From positions 3,782,001 to 3,846,000 of the forward strand of contig NC_085110.1 in the NCBI RefSeq assembly GCF_030269925.1: a DNA stretch of 64,000 nucleotides, read 5' to 3'. A model generated the notes under the pieces. That model was not told where the DNA came from and searched no databases. It saw only the letters and a list, made by a program, of their open reading frames with translations. The stretch's first letter is position 1; each line of letters starts with the position of its first letter. This DNA is from Bombyx mori. Taxonomy: Eukaryota > Arthropoda > Insecta > Lepidoptera > Bombycidae. The translations under genes were made by a program, and so were the position numbers. Of the stretch, positions 31,513-42,766 are shown piece by piece.

Positions 31513-31901
31513 TCTAATATATAAATAATATATATATAATGTTCGTTCCCATACTCCTCCGAAACCGCTTGACCGATTCTCATGAATTTTTTTATGCATA
31601 TTCAGTAAGCCTGAGAATCGGCTACTATCTATTTTTCATACCCCTAAGTGATTAGGGTTGTCCACCCCTAACATATTTTTTTTTTATTTGGACATTTATT
31701 TTTGTTATAATGAGGTATTATGTGGTTGAATAAGGTTTTGTTATTTTTATTATATATTCCCTCATCGTTCACAGCACTACATACCTCTTTTACTCATTTA
31801 CCACATCCTTACACACTTAAAATAAGTTAGTTTTTTTTTCTACACTAGAAATTCCGTAGAAATCTTATATAAGGCAAAACAATGTTTGCCGGGTCAGCTA
31901 G
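31513..31901 (+). mobile_element. Non-autonomous Helitron-like element
   Basis: Starts TCTAATATATAAATAATATA after A31512 and ends TGCCGGGTCAGCTAG before T31902. The 3' end is that of the element at 3417-3707. CCGCTTGACCGATTCTCATG is the characteristic internal block. Confidence 0.68.
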
Positions 31902-32246
31902 TAATTTATAAAACGGATTAGTATACTGTCTGCATTTAAATTGTACACGATGTTTCATTAATTGAATGCCGCATTAAAACATAAGGTTCCACATGAAATT
32001 ATGATTTCCTTCATGCATAATTTATTGGATAACATTGAGCCTACGCGTGCAGCGTGAGCATTGTTGTTAAATTGCAAAAAGGGTCCAATGTGAGCAATCG
32101 CAAACGTACTTCGTGTCACGTACAAATAAATAACATTAAAAACAATTTAAGAGGTAGGTATGTACTGCGAATCCACGTGAGTTAGCGTAAGTAAGTACTG
32201 TGCTGTGTGATTTACAAATTGATTATATTTATCCTACTGACTATTT

Positions 32247-32446
32247 TTGGATGGTGGACGATCTCACAGGCCACCTGGTGTTAAGTGGTTACTGAAGCCC
32301 ATAGACATTTACAACGTAAATGCGCCACCCATCTTGAGATATAAGTTCTGCCCCACCCTTCAAGCCGAAACGCATTACTGCTTCACGGCAGAAAAAGACA
32401 GCGCGGTGGTACCTACCCGTGCGGACTCACAAGAGGTCCTACCACA
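32247..32446 (-). repeat. Bm1 SINE
   Basis: Minus-strand body with CACCTGGTGTTAAGTGGTTA, GCCACCCATCTTGAGATATA and CTACCCGTGCGGACTCACAA. It lacks about 35 bp between AAGTTCT and GCCCCACCC relative to other copies. Confidence 0.92.
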
Positions 32447-32571
32447 CAGGTGAATTGCTCAAATAGGTGCAAGTTTAAGTTTAGATGGAAGTGTTTAACT
32501 TGAAAAGCGAACCCTGGCAATAAGCCGTGAAAACGCCAGAAAGAAGAAGAGGAAGAAGAAGTTGAAAGATC

Positions 32572-32816
32572 TCAGGGTCCTGGTGTTAAGTGGTTAACGG
32601 AGCCCATAAACATCGACAAACGTAAATGTCACCGCCATTGGCTCACAAGACGCCTTACTTAATAGTTATTCCTTCATCGTGGAAGTGATTCGTGAACATG
32701 TGTTAAGGACGTATTTCATTAGGAAACTTGGTGCCTGCGATATTCCAATATCGACACCGACACATCGCTCGATACGAATGCCACGAGGCGTCTTATCCTT
32801 TAGGCCACGACGACTT
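32572..32816 (-). repeat. Bm1 SINE with internal deletion, head retained
   Basis: The 3' part (CTGGTGTTAAGTGGTTAACG) is joined to the 5' part, which ends with the complement of AAGTCGTCGTGGCCTAAAGG at 32797-32816. The tRNA-derived head with a GTGTCGATATTGG-type B-box region is present, while most of the body is deleted. Confidence 0.8.
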
Positions 32817-33649
32817 CGATTATTACTAGAAGTATTCCCCAAAAGATTAAATCCGCAGTGGCCATTTATATGCACATGTCTTTATGTTTACAGGAAAATT
32901 TCACAAAAAATCGAACAAAGTTTTTTACTTCTACGTCGAATATCTATCTTTAAATTATTGGTTCGAATGATTCGTAAACAATCTATAAGGAAAACGTGAC
33001 TATAATAGATGAGTTGAACGGAACGATAGTTGAGATTAGTGAACGAAAACAAGGGTCGTTGTTACATAAACACGTAGATATGAAAGGCTCCTTAGAATAT
33101 TATTACGATCTCATTTTCGGCTTAAGATATTGCGTGAGTTTAATTCGAGGGTTCGTAGTTTCTAAACTGCTTGAAAACCGGTGTATTTGTAGTTCTTCCT
33201 AAGCTTATCTTCTACAAAAAGTGAGCTGTGTTACCGGATACTCATTCCCTTACCATGCCTACGTCTATTTCTTAAGTACTATGTAGTTCCTAATTCTGGT
33301 CTATCAGATGATCTCATTTTTTATTCCCCGAAGTTTCCAGCAAACGGTCCATATTATTATGAATAAAAACATGACACTGTGATAAATGAATTATGTAATG
33401 AGGAAGTAATTTGAATATCACGTTGACAAATATCTTATGGGCTATTAAAAATTCCGGTAAAAACGTTGAATCACAACTATGGATAAGCCATGTTATTCTT
33501 GACACAAGTGACTGACACTCTGATTTCGTTTATAAGCTTTAGTTGGTGGGATATCCACGTTGTCGAATATAATGGCAACATCTTGTTCAGGAGACGGTAA
33601 CAATAAACGCTGATCAGGAGAAGGCTGACCCTCAACAAAGTTGGATATT
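32817..33649. other. Intergenic, no gene recognised
   Basis: No gene or element was recognised here. Confidence 0.5.
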
Positions 33650-34056
33650 TGACGGCCCAAGTTGTTACCGAAGCCTATAATCATGGCAATGTGAATGTCA
33701 CCAATCACCTTGAGACAGGTGATCGAAATCTGAATTATTTTTATAGCAGCTGTACCACAAACCAGGATATATGGATAGTTCGCGGCAGAAACAAGTCAAA
33801 CAAGCAGGATGGTGGTGCCTACTCGTGCTTAACAAACAGGCACAGCCCATTGAGTTTCTCGCCGGATCTACTCAGTGGGTCGCGATTCCGATCCGGTGGT
33901 AGATTCAGCAAAGCACTCGCTAGGACAGATATTAACAACCTCTCTTCCAAAACAACAGCGAAGCCTGAATAGCCCCTCGAGACTACTAAAGATTTAGGTA
34001 ATAAAAAAAGACCTACCCGTGCGGGCTTAGAACATGCCCTACAACCATCAAATGCG
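33650..34056 (-). repeat. Bm1-like SINE split by a LINE fragment
   Basis: An old minus-strand Bm1 occupies 33650-33828 (TTGTTACCGAAGCC, GCGGCAGAAACAAG, GGATGGTGGTGCCTACTCGT). It resumes at 34012 with CCTACCCGTGCGGGCTTAGA. The 11-base CCTAC(T/C)CGTGC appears on both sides of the insert as its target duplication. Confidence 0.7.
33829..34011 (+). repeat. LINE 3'-UTR fragment, ~11-bp target duplication
   Basis: A 5'-truncated tail with GCCCATTGAGTTTCTCGCC and TCTACTCAGTGGGTCGCG (stem-loop), CGATCCGGTGGTAGATTCAG, and an ATAAAAAAAG tail. It is inserted inside a Bm1. Confidence 0.75.
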
Positions 34057-35027
34057 ATTTGGTGCATGATACTGACAGAAAGTTGCAGCTCATTCTCTGA
34101 TGAATCCTTTAATCACGGTTAGTTTAGGAAAAATGAGGCGGTGCTATTCATATGAAAGAAGTAGTATTAACTCGAGAAGTCTAGGGTAGATTTGGTATAA
34201 GGCAAAATAAATGTCTACCAAACCGCAGATACTTAATGTATTTAATTAAGATAATGACTTCGACCGGGAACGTAACCAAGACTAGGCCTTTCAGTCAAGA
34301 AGAAGTGCCTTTATCCCACATTACGTAGAATCGACGCAGCACGTTCTCTTATCATGCTACATGAGATTTAACATGAGTTTTACGACCGGCTGCCTGCTTG
34401 ACTTTACCCATTACAACGTACCATATCAAAGGGACTTTTTTCTGTTCCTTCGTTAGGTGTCTTTTTGACTTCATCCGTTTTTAGTTCTATGATTCGTATT
34501 GTATTATTATAAACATTAACATTAGAATTCAGATTTTCAAATAGCAAACGATATCATATTATTATCATAATATATTTCATATTTTTTATTTCAGTCTATC
34601 AATGATCACTAATATTTGGTTCATACAAAATTATCCAAAAACAAGGAATTTGTGTACATAATGCCTAGTATTCTATATAGTTTTTCCAAATTTTAAAACG
34701 AAATTCAAATTACTTTTGAGGTTTAATTTTGCGAGCATTTTTTTCCGAGGTCTCAAATAGGTAATTCACAGTTTTTGTGGTCTTGAACGAACGAGGTGTG
34801 CTATAGAAATGCTTGGCGACATCTAAGTTTATTTTAAACACTGCTAGCAATACGTGCGGTGCACACCGATGACGGAATTCCCTTGGTTAAGCTGATAAAC
34901 AATCAAATTAGACTACAATGGAGTCCACTCAGTTTTAAATTATTTATATTTCTCATGTATTTATTGCGCACAGCTATATAAAAAAAAGAATACATTTAAA
35001 ATAACATAATCTATGTATATCTATATT
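34057..35027. other. Intergenic, no gene recognised
   Basis: AT-rich DNA in which no open frame or repeat could be identified. Confidence 0.5.
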
Positions 35028-35441
35028 TATATACTAATATTATAAAGAGGAAAGATTTCTTTGTTTGTATTGAATAGGCTCCGGAACTACTGAACCGATT
35101 TGAAAAATTCTTTCACTGTTTGGAAGCTACACTATTCCCGGGTGACATAGGCTATAATCTTTTTTGAAAAAAAAATTTGGGATCCTTACTAAAACTCCAA
35201 TAATGTAACCCAAGGTGTAAAAAAATTACCTAAAATATTCTTTACATCGCGTGCCCTGCGAAAACTATTGATGATAGAATAAAATAATGTACTACGATTT
35301 TGTAGAACACATTTTCATTTATCTAACTAGGTATTATAGTTATGCCGCAATAAGTGTTCTTTTATTAAAAAAAATAAAATAACGTCAAATATCGTTGAAA
35401 TTTTTGTTAAAGACCCGAGCGGAGCCGGAGCAGCCCACTAG
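35028..35441 (+). mobile_element. Non-autonomous Helitron
   Basis: The 5' end TATACTAATATTATAAAGAG matches the copies at 9628 and 41641. The 3' end is GGAGCCGGAGCAGCCCACTAG before T35442. The body (GGAAGCTACACTATTCCCGG, CTCCAATAATGTAACCCAAG) is shared with 41641-41895. Confidence 0.75.
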
Positions 35442-36221
35442 TAATATATCAAAGGGGAAAAGTGTACAATATAAAACATTTTTAAAGTAATGACCGAATA
35501 CACTTAGTAAGTACAGGTAACCCTCCTTTAAGCACGGTAGATGCGTTCCTACGACGTCCCGTGTTGTGCGAACCCGTGTTATATGAGACTAGAAGCAAGT
35601 AGAAAAAGAAGAGTAATTTTTATAAATTAAACATTTCAACTACCTAAGCCCGTATGTATTTTTTAACTTTTAAAAAAACAACTAGGTAAAATTTCGGTTA
35701 TTCCCCCATATATATTGTGTGTTCATATTGCTTTGTATTTTTTTTAATAATATTAAAGAAAAATCTCGTTACCGTGTTTTAATAGGACCGTGTTATGTTA
35801 TGTACGTAATTTTTTTGGAAAACTTCGATTAAAATTTTCAAACCGAAAAGGCATAGAGGAACGAGACGGAGTGAAATATACGTTTATCCCTTTATAAGCT
35901 ACTTTTGGTCATTTGATCATTAAGATCACTGAAAAGGGTCGTTCTAGGTTCATCTTTGAATTAAAGTCGAAATCCAAAAATTTCGAATTGCATCTCTATC
36001 ATGCTAAAAGTGCGATATATTTAATTATATATAACATACTAACTATATTTTATGAAAATATGATGATCTTTTAAGCTTTTGTAGGCAAATATTAGGTTCA
36101 CCGTTAGGTGAATGATGATGGGTCAACTCAACCCGGGATTCGGGCAGAATTTGCGTGATCGAAAATGAAAAAAATCTATAAATTTTGTAGAAGTTTGAGT
36201 GCTCATATGTATATTACTGTA
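35442..36221. other. Intergenic, no gene recognised
   Basis: AT-rich; no gene seen. Confidence 0.5.
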
Positions 36222-36345
36222 CACTTGAAAGATAGACCTCAAGGCTCAAGGAGGAGGATATTTACGTTATGGTGGCTGAGGGCTCCGGTAGCCACTTAAC
36301 ACCGCGTGAGCTGTGAGCTCGTTCGGCCGTCTATAAAAAAGAGCA
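36222..36345 (+). repeat. Bm1 SINE 3' part
   Basis: GAGGGCTCCGGTAGCCACTT, ACACCGCGTGAGCTGTGAGC and TCTATAAAAAAGAG are the Bm1 3' third, diverged. Confidence 0.75.
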
Positions 36346-36404
36346 TAGATCAGTGAAATGGTATCTTTTGATATTATGCCGATAAATATTGGATCTAGTG
36401 TTTC

Positions 36405-36535
36405 ATTAACTGGGACGATTCCGATTCAGCGAGGCACTACTCTTGCTAGGTAGTTTTAGTGCTAACAAATTCTTTCAGTCTGAGCTCCATGAGCTCGCTT
36501 ACACGTTCGGTGAAGCTAATATAATGCAAAACAAA
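36405..36535 (+). repeat. LINE 3'-UTR fragment
   Basis: CGATTCAGCGAGGCACTACT, CTTGCTAGG and GAGCTCCATGAGCTCGCTTA match the LINE 3' UTR of 5688-5938 and 44243-44430, ending in an A-rich tail. Confidence 0.65.
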
Positions 36536-37973
36536 AAAAACTGGGAACGTTCTCTTGACTGACGTGGAGGGACCATCGTCCTGTGTTGAGTCACCGCGGT
36601 GTTATGCAAACAAACCGCCTTTGTGCGCCCTACGCTCGCCACAAAAAACGCCAATTGGGATAGCTTAATCTTAATAGAATCACAGACCGTCGTATATATA
36701 CAAAATGAAGGTGACCACGAAAATCATAAGATTGACGAAATACATAAATTAAAGTAGCAATTTAACCGCTTCTATTAATTTATTGTTTGTTATATGCAAA
36801 CCCAGACCCCAACAAATAGTCTAACCAGGTTCATTTTTCTGGCCGATCTTTAATATGACTTTGATCCCATATCTACGGTCTGCCCATCTGAAGACATATT
36901 TTTTTCGAAATCGATCCCGCCGTTTTTGATTCGATAAGGAATATACAGACATACGCATTGATTTATATACAAATATATTGTTTTAATAATATATTGCTAG
37001 AAGAGATAATACGGAACACAAGTAAAATGGCTGGCATGACAATTGGTTTCTGTTGTCGATTAGGTAAAGAAACATGGAAAATTTTGCACTTTGAGAAAAA
37101 CCCCAAAGTTGTGTCAGTATTGTGAAATTAAAATTACATTAGTACGAGATTAACATTGAACCCTATTGACTATTATGCTGCTAAAATGGAAAGTCTATGT
37201 TACTAGAAATTCTAGACTTCTGGATTTGATAGACAATTCTTTAAATCCATAAAGTCTTTAATGACTATTAAAGAACACAAGATATTTGACAGATGTTTGA
37301 ATCGAGCTAACGAAAAACGTGAACAATAGCGCTAAAACCGAACAATTTCCAGGTGAAATTCCGAGCAATTTCTGTGGAAGATTTTCTTCTGTTATCTATA
37401 CCCCAAACAAATACTCATTATCACGTATATGACTAAGCTGTATTGAATGTAATGTGCATTAACTATTGACGCAAAGGATCGTTGTACGTACAATAATTCA
37501 GTGCAAACAAGATATTTCGTTGCTCCGCTCGTTAACACAATCCAATTCCGATGCCTGCGACGTCATTTAACACCAAAAAAAAATCCGTCTGTTTGTTTTG
37601 GCTACTGACCAAACTTCCTTTTGAACTGGTTCCTAGGTATACCCTTCGCACCAGATTACGTATAGGGTCAAATGTAAAAAGTGTAAATTTGTTTACTGTA
37701 TCACTTAACGGGGATATCTCGTTTTAAGGATTCTGTGAGAATTAGGACGTGCTTCGGATGTGTAGTGCCTTAAACGTAGAATCCACGGCAAATTAATATA
37801 CTTTAAACATCTACTACAACTGAGGCAAATATATTTAAATTTAGGAATCTATAGTTCAGGTTCAGTTCGTTCTGATGTAAATGGAAGGATTTGATTCGAG
37901 CCCTACACCCCAGCAGAGGGTAATAAGAAAGAATGATGATGTTGATAGTTCTCAGCACTGTGGTAATCGAATG
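36536..37973. other. Intergenic, no gene recognised
   Basis: Non-coding as far as can be seen. Confidence 0.5.
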
Positions 37974-38105
37974 AAGTCGTCGTGGCCAATTGAATAAGGC
38001 GTCCGGTGTAGTTATATGAAGCGATGCGAATATGTCAGTGTTCGAATCCTGCAGGCAGCCACCATTTTTGCCATGAAAATATATTTGGCTAATTCTTAAA
38101 CCGTG
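37974..38105 (+). repeat. Bm1 SINE tRNA-derived head only
   Basis: AAGTCGTCGTGGCCAATTGA, GGCGTCCGGTGTAGTTA, GTGTTCGAATCCTGCAGG (B box) and CCACCATTTTTGCCATGAAA correspond to the first 130 bases of the full copy at 45165. The body is absent. Confidence 0.75.
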
Positions 38106-38159
38106 TTAGTGTAGTAGTAGTGTTATGAAATTACTGAGCAAAAACATGTCGGTTTTCTG

Positions 38160-38330
38160 TGTGCCTAGTGCGAGTTTTGTAAAGTTCTCGATATCGTAAA
38201 AGTTAACTCAAATTTGTATAGAGTTGGAACGTTTGCCTACGTTTGCCGCTAGAGATGCTGTTCCAACTGCACACAAATTTGAGTTAACTTTTACGCTATC
38301 GAGAACGTTAAAAAACTCGCAGTAAGCACA
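38160..38330. mobile_element. Short hairpin MITE, copy 1
   Basis: 171 bp of nearly complete inverted repeat: TGTGCCTAGTGCGAG at the left against CTCGCAGTAAGCACA at the right, then GTTAACTCAAATTTGT and its complement. The centre is GTTTGCCGCTAGAGATGCTG. Copies 2 and 3 are at 59852-60026 and 60385-60508. Confidence 0.85.
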
Positions 38331-38769
38331 TTGGTATCGTGTTTTCATTGTCACACTTTTTTCGGTGTAGCCCCTCAACCCGCAAACAAAATGTGCGTTC
38401 CATTTTTTTTTAAAAGGTAAATGACCAATGACGAAAACGAAACGGAAAAAAGTGTCCCATTTTCCTGTTATGGCACGCGAAGATTTGGTAACGTTCATGA
38501 CGTCATTACCATCTACGACGCGCATGGTTTCAGCGGTCTGAAGACGTCAGGCGACCCCTAATTACTCAATTGTATAATGAAAACAAAAATCTTTAATGTT
38601 CATTATCCTTATTTTAATTTGGGTTTTCTGCGTTTGACATTATCGTCGGTGACTGCTACCCACAGTCTTTTAAATATAAAATTAGAGCTGTAACTTTACT
38701 TTTAAAGCTGTGTTACGAACTTCAATTAGTAACTAAAGATATTGAAATTCACTGCTCTTTTAATTTTTC
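38331..38769. other. Spacer between MITE and SINE
   Basis: Nothing recognised apart from short open frames extending out of the MITE. Confidence 0.45.
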
Positions 38770-38772
38770 GAC

Positions 38773-39095
38773 CTTTTTTTTTATTGCTTAAATGGGTGTA
38801 CGAGCTCACAGCCCACCTGATGTTGAGTGGTTACTGGAGCTCATAGACATCTACAACGTAAATGCGCCACCCACCTTGAGATATAAGTTCTAAGGTCTCA
38901 AGTATAGTTACAACGGCTGCCCCACCCTTCAAACCGAAACGCATTACTGCTTCACGGCAGAAATGGGCAAGGCGGTGGTATCTACCCGTCTGGACTCACA
39001 AGAGGTCCTACCACTAGTAATGACGCAAACTATAATTTTGCAGCTTTCAATTTTATTACACGATATTATTCCTTCACCGTGCCACATATGCCGAT
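38773..39095 (-). repeat. Bm1 SINE, long copy
   Basis: Runs from a T-run (poly(A) complement) through the full body to ATTTTATTACACGATATTAT and TCCTTCACCGTG, the post-tRNA region. It lacks only the tRNA head. Confidence 0.93.
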
Positions 39096-39454
39096 ATTAT
39101 TCCTCCACCACCAGTAAAACTTTTGCAATTATGAGACTTTTGCAATTGAATAGGTAATATAGAGAATAATAAGAATTTTAGTCTATCTCACGTCTTGTTC
39201 GTGTTTTAAGCATTCATTCATCATCCAATTGAATTTAAGCTTAGTACAGTTGGATATTTCATGTTGTAATACAACACAATCACAGTACGATAGATAGCGC
39301 GCGGGTTCAACATAATTGTTTGTTTAAAATGAATACCTACTTTGGTCACAGTCACGGAACGTAGCAGTGTCACTACAGCATAAATTAAAAGTTTTTGCAC
39401 CCTCATTTTTATAGGCTGTTTAAAAATAATGTATTTGCCGTTTGTTAACCAATA

Positions 39455-39712
39455 ATTTTTTTTTATTGCTAACTTGGTTGGACGATCTCACAGCCCACCT
39501 GGTGTTAAGTGGTAACTGGAGTCCATAGACATCTACAACGCAAATGCGCCACCCACTTTGAGATATAAGTTTTAAGGTCTCAGTACAATTACAACGGCTG
39601 CCCCACTCTTCAAACCGAAACGCATTGCTACTTCACGGTAGAAATAGGCTAGGCAGGGTGGTGGTACCTACCTTAACTACCTAACTACACAAGAGTTTGT
39701 CCTACCACCAGT
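39455..39712 (-). repeat. Bm1 SINE
   Basis: Minus-strand copy from TTTTTTTTATTGCTAACTTG to CCTACCACCAGTAA, close to consensus. Confidence 0.93.
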
Positions 39713-40529
39713 AACAAAAAGATAAATAATAAACGCCAGCCATTCAGCTCAATACAACAGCAATAAATCTGAAAGAAACGTTTAAAAAATTAGATATTTC
39801 AGAAATAAGTGTGCTTGAATGTAGGTCTAAAAATATAACATTAAATACAGCTTTAGTAATTTAAATCATAGTAACATTTTAAATATAATCGAATATACAA
39901 TCGATTTTATTGAAAACAAGTTTCAATGCTCGATCACAATATTACACAATATAAAAGATTTTTCACAATTTACCACAATTATTGCTCAACAATATTCAAA
40001 CATTGAATGCTAAAACATGACTTCGAATTGGTTAATTTACAATTTAATTAAAATATCTAGTATGAGAAATAAAATTCAAATCAAAACAAATAATCTTAAG
40101 TCGGCTGCTGTGAATCAATAATGCTAATGTACTTAATTATACATAATTATTATCAAATGTTTTGCTAGATTTTTTGAGCTAGAATGCCCTTATAGTATTT
40201 TTATCGGTATTCGCGAGTCTAGACACAATTAGAACTACTTTAGGGTTGAATATCGTGTTTTTAATCGTCTTTGTCAGAACTGTAAAATATTCGAAACATC
40301 GGTGGTAATAATATACTGACAATAAAAAGTGCGAGATTAAGCCGTAAAAGCTGTTTTACAATTAAAACGCCTTTGTTTCCATACCAAGCTTCCATAACGG
40401 CAAATTAGTAACAAAACGATCTATCAATGAAGTTGTTGAGCTGATTTTAATCTCGTTCTCACGGATCGTTTAGAACCTCTGGGTCTGCGGAAGGATTTCG
40501 GTTCCCTCTGTATTTTGTACCGTATGTTC
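39713..40529. other. Intergenic, no gene recognised
   Basis: AT-rich; nothing named. Confidence 0.5.
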
Positions 40530-40877
40530 TATGGGGAGTAAGTACTCTGAGGAATTATTCAAGATGATACCATCATCTCGTTTTTACCATCGCACCGCCC
40601 GCCACCGGAGTAGAATTCATTCGTACTATCTGGAGCCACTACGGTCATCCACAGTGCGTTTCCAGAGGTATTTTTTGCCACGTACCATCCGGCTATGGAA
40701 TGAGCTCCGCGGTGCTTCCCGAGCGCTGTGACATGTCCTTCTTCAAACGAGGCTTGTGGAGAGTATTAAGCGGTAGGCAGCGGCTTGGCTTTGCCCCTGG
40801 CATTGGTGAAGTCCATGGGCGACGATAACCACTCACCATCAGGTAGAGCCGTATGCTCGTCTGCCTACAAGGCCAAT
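40530..40877 (+). repeat. LINE 3' end with C-terminal coding remnant
   Basis: A 66-codon frame reads SSRFYHRTARHRSRIHSYYL and FLPRTIRLWNEL, the C-terminal end of a LINE ORF2. An about 8-bp deletion relative to 27285-27615 then breaks the frame. The tail has GTCCATGGGCGACGATAACC and CTGCCTACAAGGCCAATAAA. Confidence 0.75.
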
Positions 40878-41029
40878 AAAAAAAAGAAAAAATCTCCGAT
40901 TCGTGTTTGGTGAACGACTGACACCGTTCTTCAATAGCACTAAGTCTCACGTTGAGATTCAACCAGCGAATAGGTCCCTACCTAAACAAAAGAAAAAAAG
41001 CCTACTTTACGCATTGACTTTTTTTTATA

Positions 41030-41247
41030 ATTGAAGGCTTACTGGTGACCTGGAGGCCTTTCTAGTTTCACCAGGACAGGTGGGCGAGCAAAGGCTTAGC
41101 CAGGACGGGTGGTATTAGCTAAGAGCTGCCCGAGCGCCTCCGAAGGAGACCTAACAACTCGAGGGCAGCTGCTCCGCGGATGAATCTACCGCCGGATCGG
41201 AATCACGACCCACTAAGAAGATCAGCGAGAAACTCAGTGGGCTAACA
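41030..41247 (-). repeat. Jockey-like LINE 3'-UTR fragment
   Basis: Reverse-strand match to the 3' UTR of the LINE at 25225-25467: ATTGAAGGCTTACTGGTGAC, GAGGCCTTTCTAGTTTCACC, GAGCGCCTCCGAAGGAGACC, then the stem-loop AGCCCACTGAG/CTTAGTGGG. No coding part is present. Confidence 0.85.
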
Positions 41248-41640
41248 TCACCGCTGTACATTATTATTGGTAAAACACACCGAATTAAACCCATAGATAA
41301 AGTAATTGAAAAATAAATATGACTATTATAAATTGGTGCCGGCGCTTAAATGTAGGTGAACGGACAATAGCGATATTGTCTTCTTTGGATGTACTCGCCG
41401 TTATCTCGCGGCCGCATCGTTTCCGCTTCATGTGTCCTATTGAGTGCTTGATTTTCCTCGTTTATACAATATTTCGGGTGAGTTTTATTCCGTGAACGCA
41501 ATCAGAGGTCTCCCAATTAATCTAATTTCATTGATTAGTCTTAATTGAATCGATAAAGAAGGAATTTATAGAGGTCTTCTTTATGCATTAACGTCATTTC
41601 TTTTACGAACATCATGTTTTAATTTGTACTGAAATACGAA

Positions 41641-41895
41641 TCTATACTAATATTATAACGAGGAAAGATTTGTTTGTTTCGAACGGCTTCCAAACTACTA
41701 AACCGATTTGAAAAATTCTTTCACTGTTTAGGAGCTACAGTATTTCCGAGTGACATAGGCTATAATATTTTTTGAAAAAAGGTAGGGACCGCTACTAAAA
41801 CTCCAATAATGTAACCCAAGGTGTAAAAAACCACCTAAAATGTTCTTTACATCGCATGCCTTGCGAAAACTATTGATGATAGAATACAGTAATGA
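41641..41895 (+). mobile_element. Helitron 5' portion, 3' end not found
   Basis: TCTATACTAATATTATAACG after A41640, with the same body as 35028-35441 up to about CTATTGATGATAGAATACAG, after which similarity stops. It is probably deleted at the 3' end. Confidence 0.65.
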
Positions 41896-42284
41896 TTGAT
41901 AAATTGATAAGCAACTTTGTGTTGTTAATAGTCTTGTACATTTTAATTGAGCTGAAGACGCAACTAATGGTTAACTTTTAAAGTGGGCGAATAGCCTAAA
42001 TAAAAGTAAGAGAAGTGAATCCATAATGTAGCCGTGGGTGATACTGTTTGTCTATAGCAACAATTTTAAAAAAACATTATTCTATCATGACATACGGTTT
42101 AAATTCTCGCGATAATCGTGAAACTGTATTGTAATTCATGAAAGTTTTTCCTTGTTTCAACATAGGTATTTTTAAGTGAGTCCACTGAACAGAATGTGGG
42201 AATGTCGGAAAGCGGGAAGTCGTTTCTGAATTGGAAACGGCAATGCCTTACTTAAACAAAAAAAAAACTCTATTCCTTAAGTTA
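41896..42284. other. Intergenic, no gene recognised
   Basis: Non-coding, nothing named. Confidence 0.45.
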
Positions 42285-42530
42285 AAAGTACATTTTCGCT
42301 TAGTGAGAACAAATTTCGCGGATCCGCAATGTCTTGCTTGGGTGCGCTCCTTCGAAAACCCGAAGACCGCGTGATAATTGATTTTGAATTGTTGTCTTCG
42401 TTGTCAGAATCTATTCCCCTGATCCCAGTATTATGTATCGATAAAAAATCATTTCCCTGACGCATTACATTACTATTCAATTCTAGGTCATCACTTGACG
42501 AAGACACACAGAGACGTCTTTTAATTTTGT
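42277..42530 (-). CDS. Unrecognised Ser/acidic open frame, fragment
   Basis: About 80 codons read on the minus strand below a Bm1 insertion. They include RRLCVSSSSDDLELNSN, a DSDNEDNNSK stretch and GFRRSAPKQDIADPRNLFSL. The upstream codons come from Bm1 and its poly(A) tail, so the true start is lost or never existed. Low-complexity Ser/Asp/Asn composition recalls N-terminal regions of some transposases or nuclear proteins, but no domain can be named. It may be chance. Confidence 0.25.
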
Positions 42531-42766
42531 TTTTTTTATTGCTTAGATAGGTGGACGATCTCACAGCCCACCTGGTGTTAAGTTACTGGAGCCCATAGAT
42601 ATCTACGACCTAAATGCGCCACCCACCTTTAGATGTCAGTTCTAAGGTCTCAGTATAGTGACAACGGCTACCCCGCCCTTCAAACTGAAACGCATTACTG
42701 CTTCACGGTAGAAATAGGCAGGGTGGTGGTACCTACCCGCGCGGACTCACAAGAGGTCTTACCACC
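42526..42766 (-). repeat. Bm1 SINE
   Basis: Minus-strand near-consensus copy (TTATTGCTTAGATAGGTGGA to GACTCACAAGAGGTCTTACC), without the tRNA head. Confidence 0.93.

Noticed and set aside
38208..38525. 105-codon minus-strand frame
   Set aside because: Half of it is the hairpin MITE at 38160-38330; the rest has no recognisable motif.
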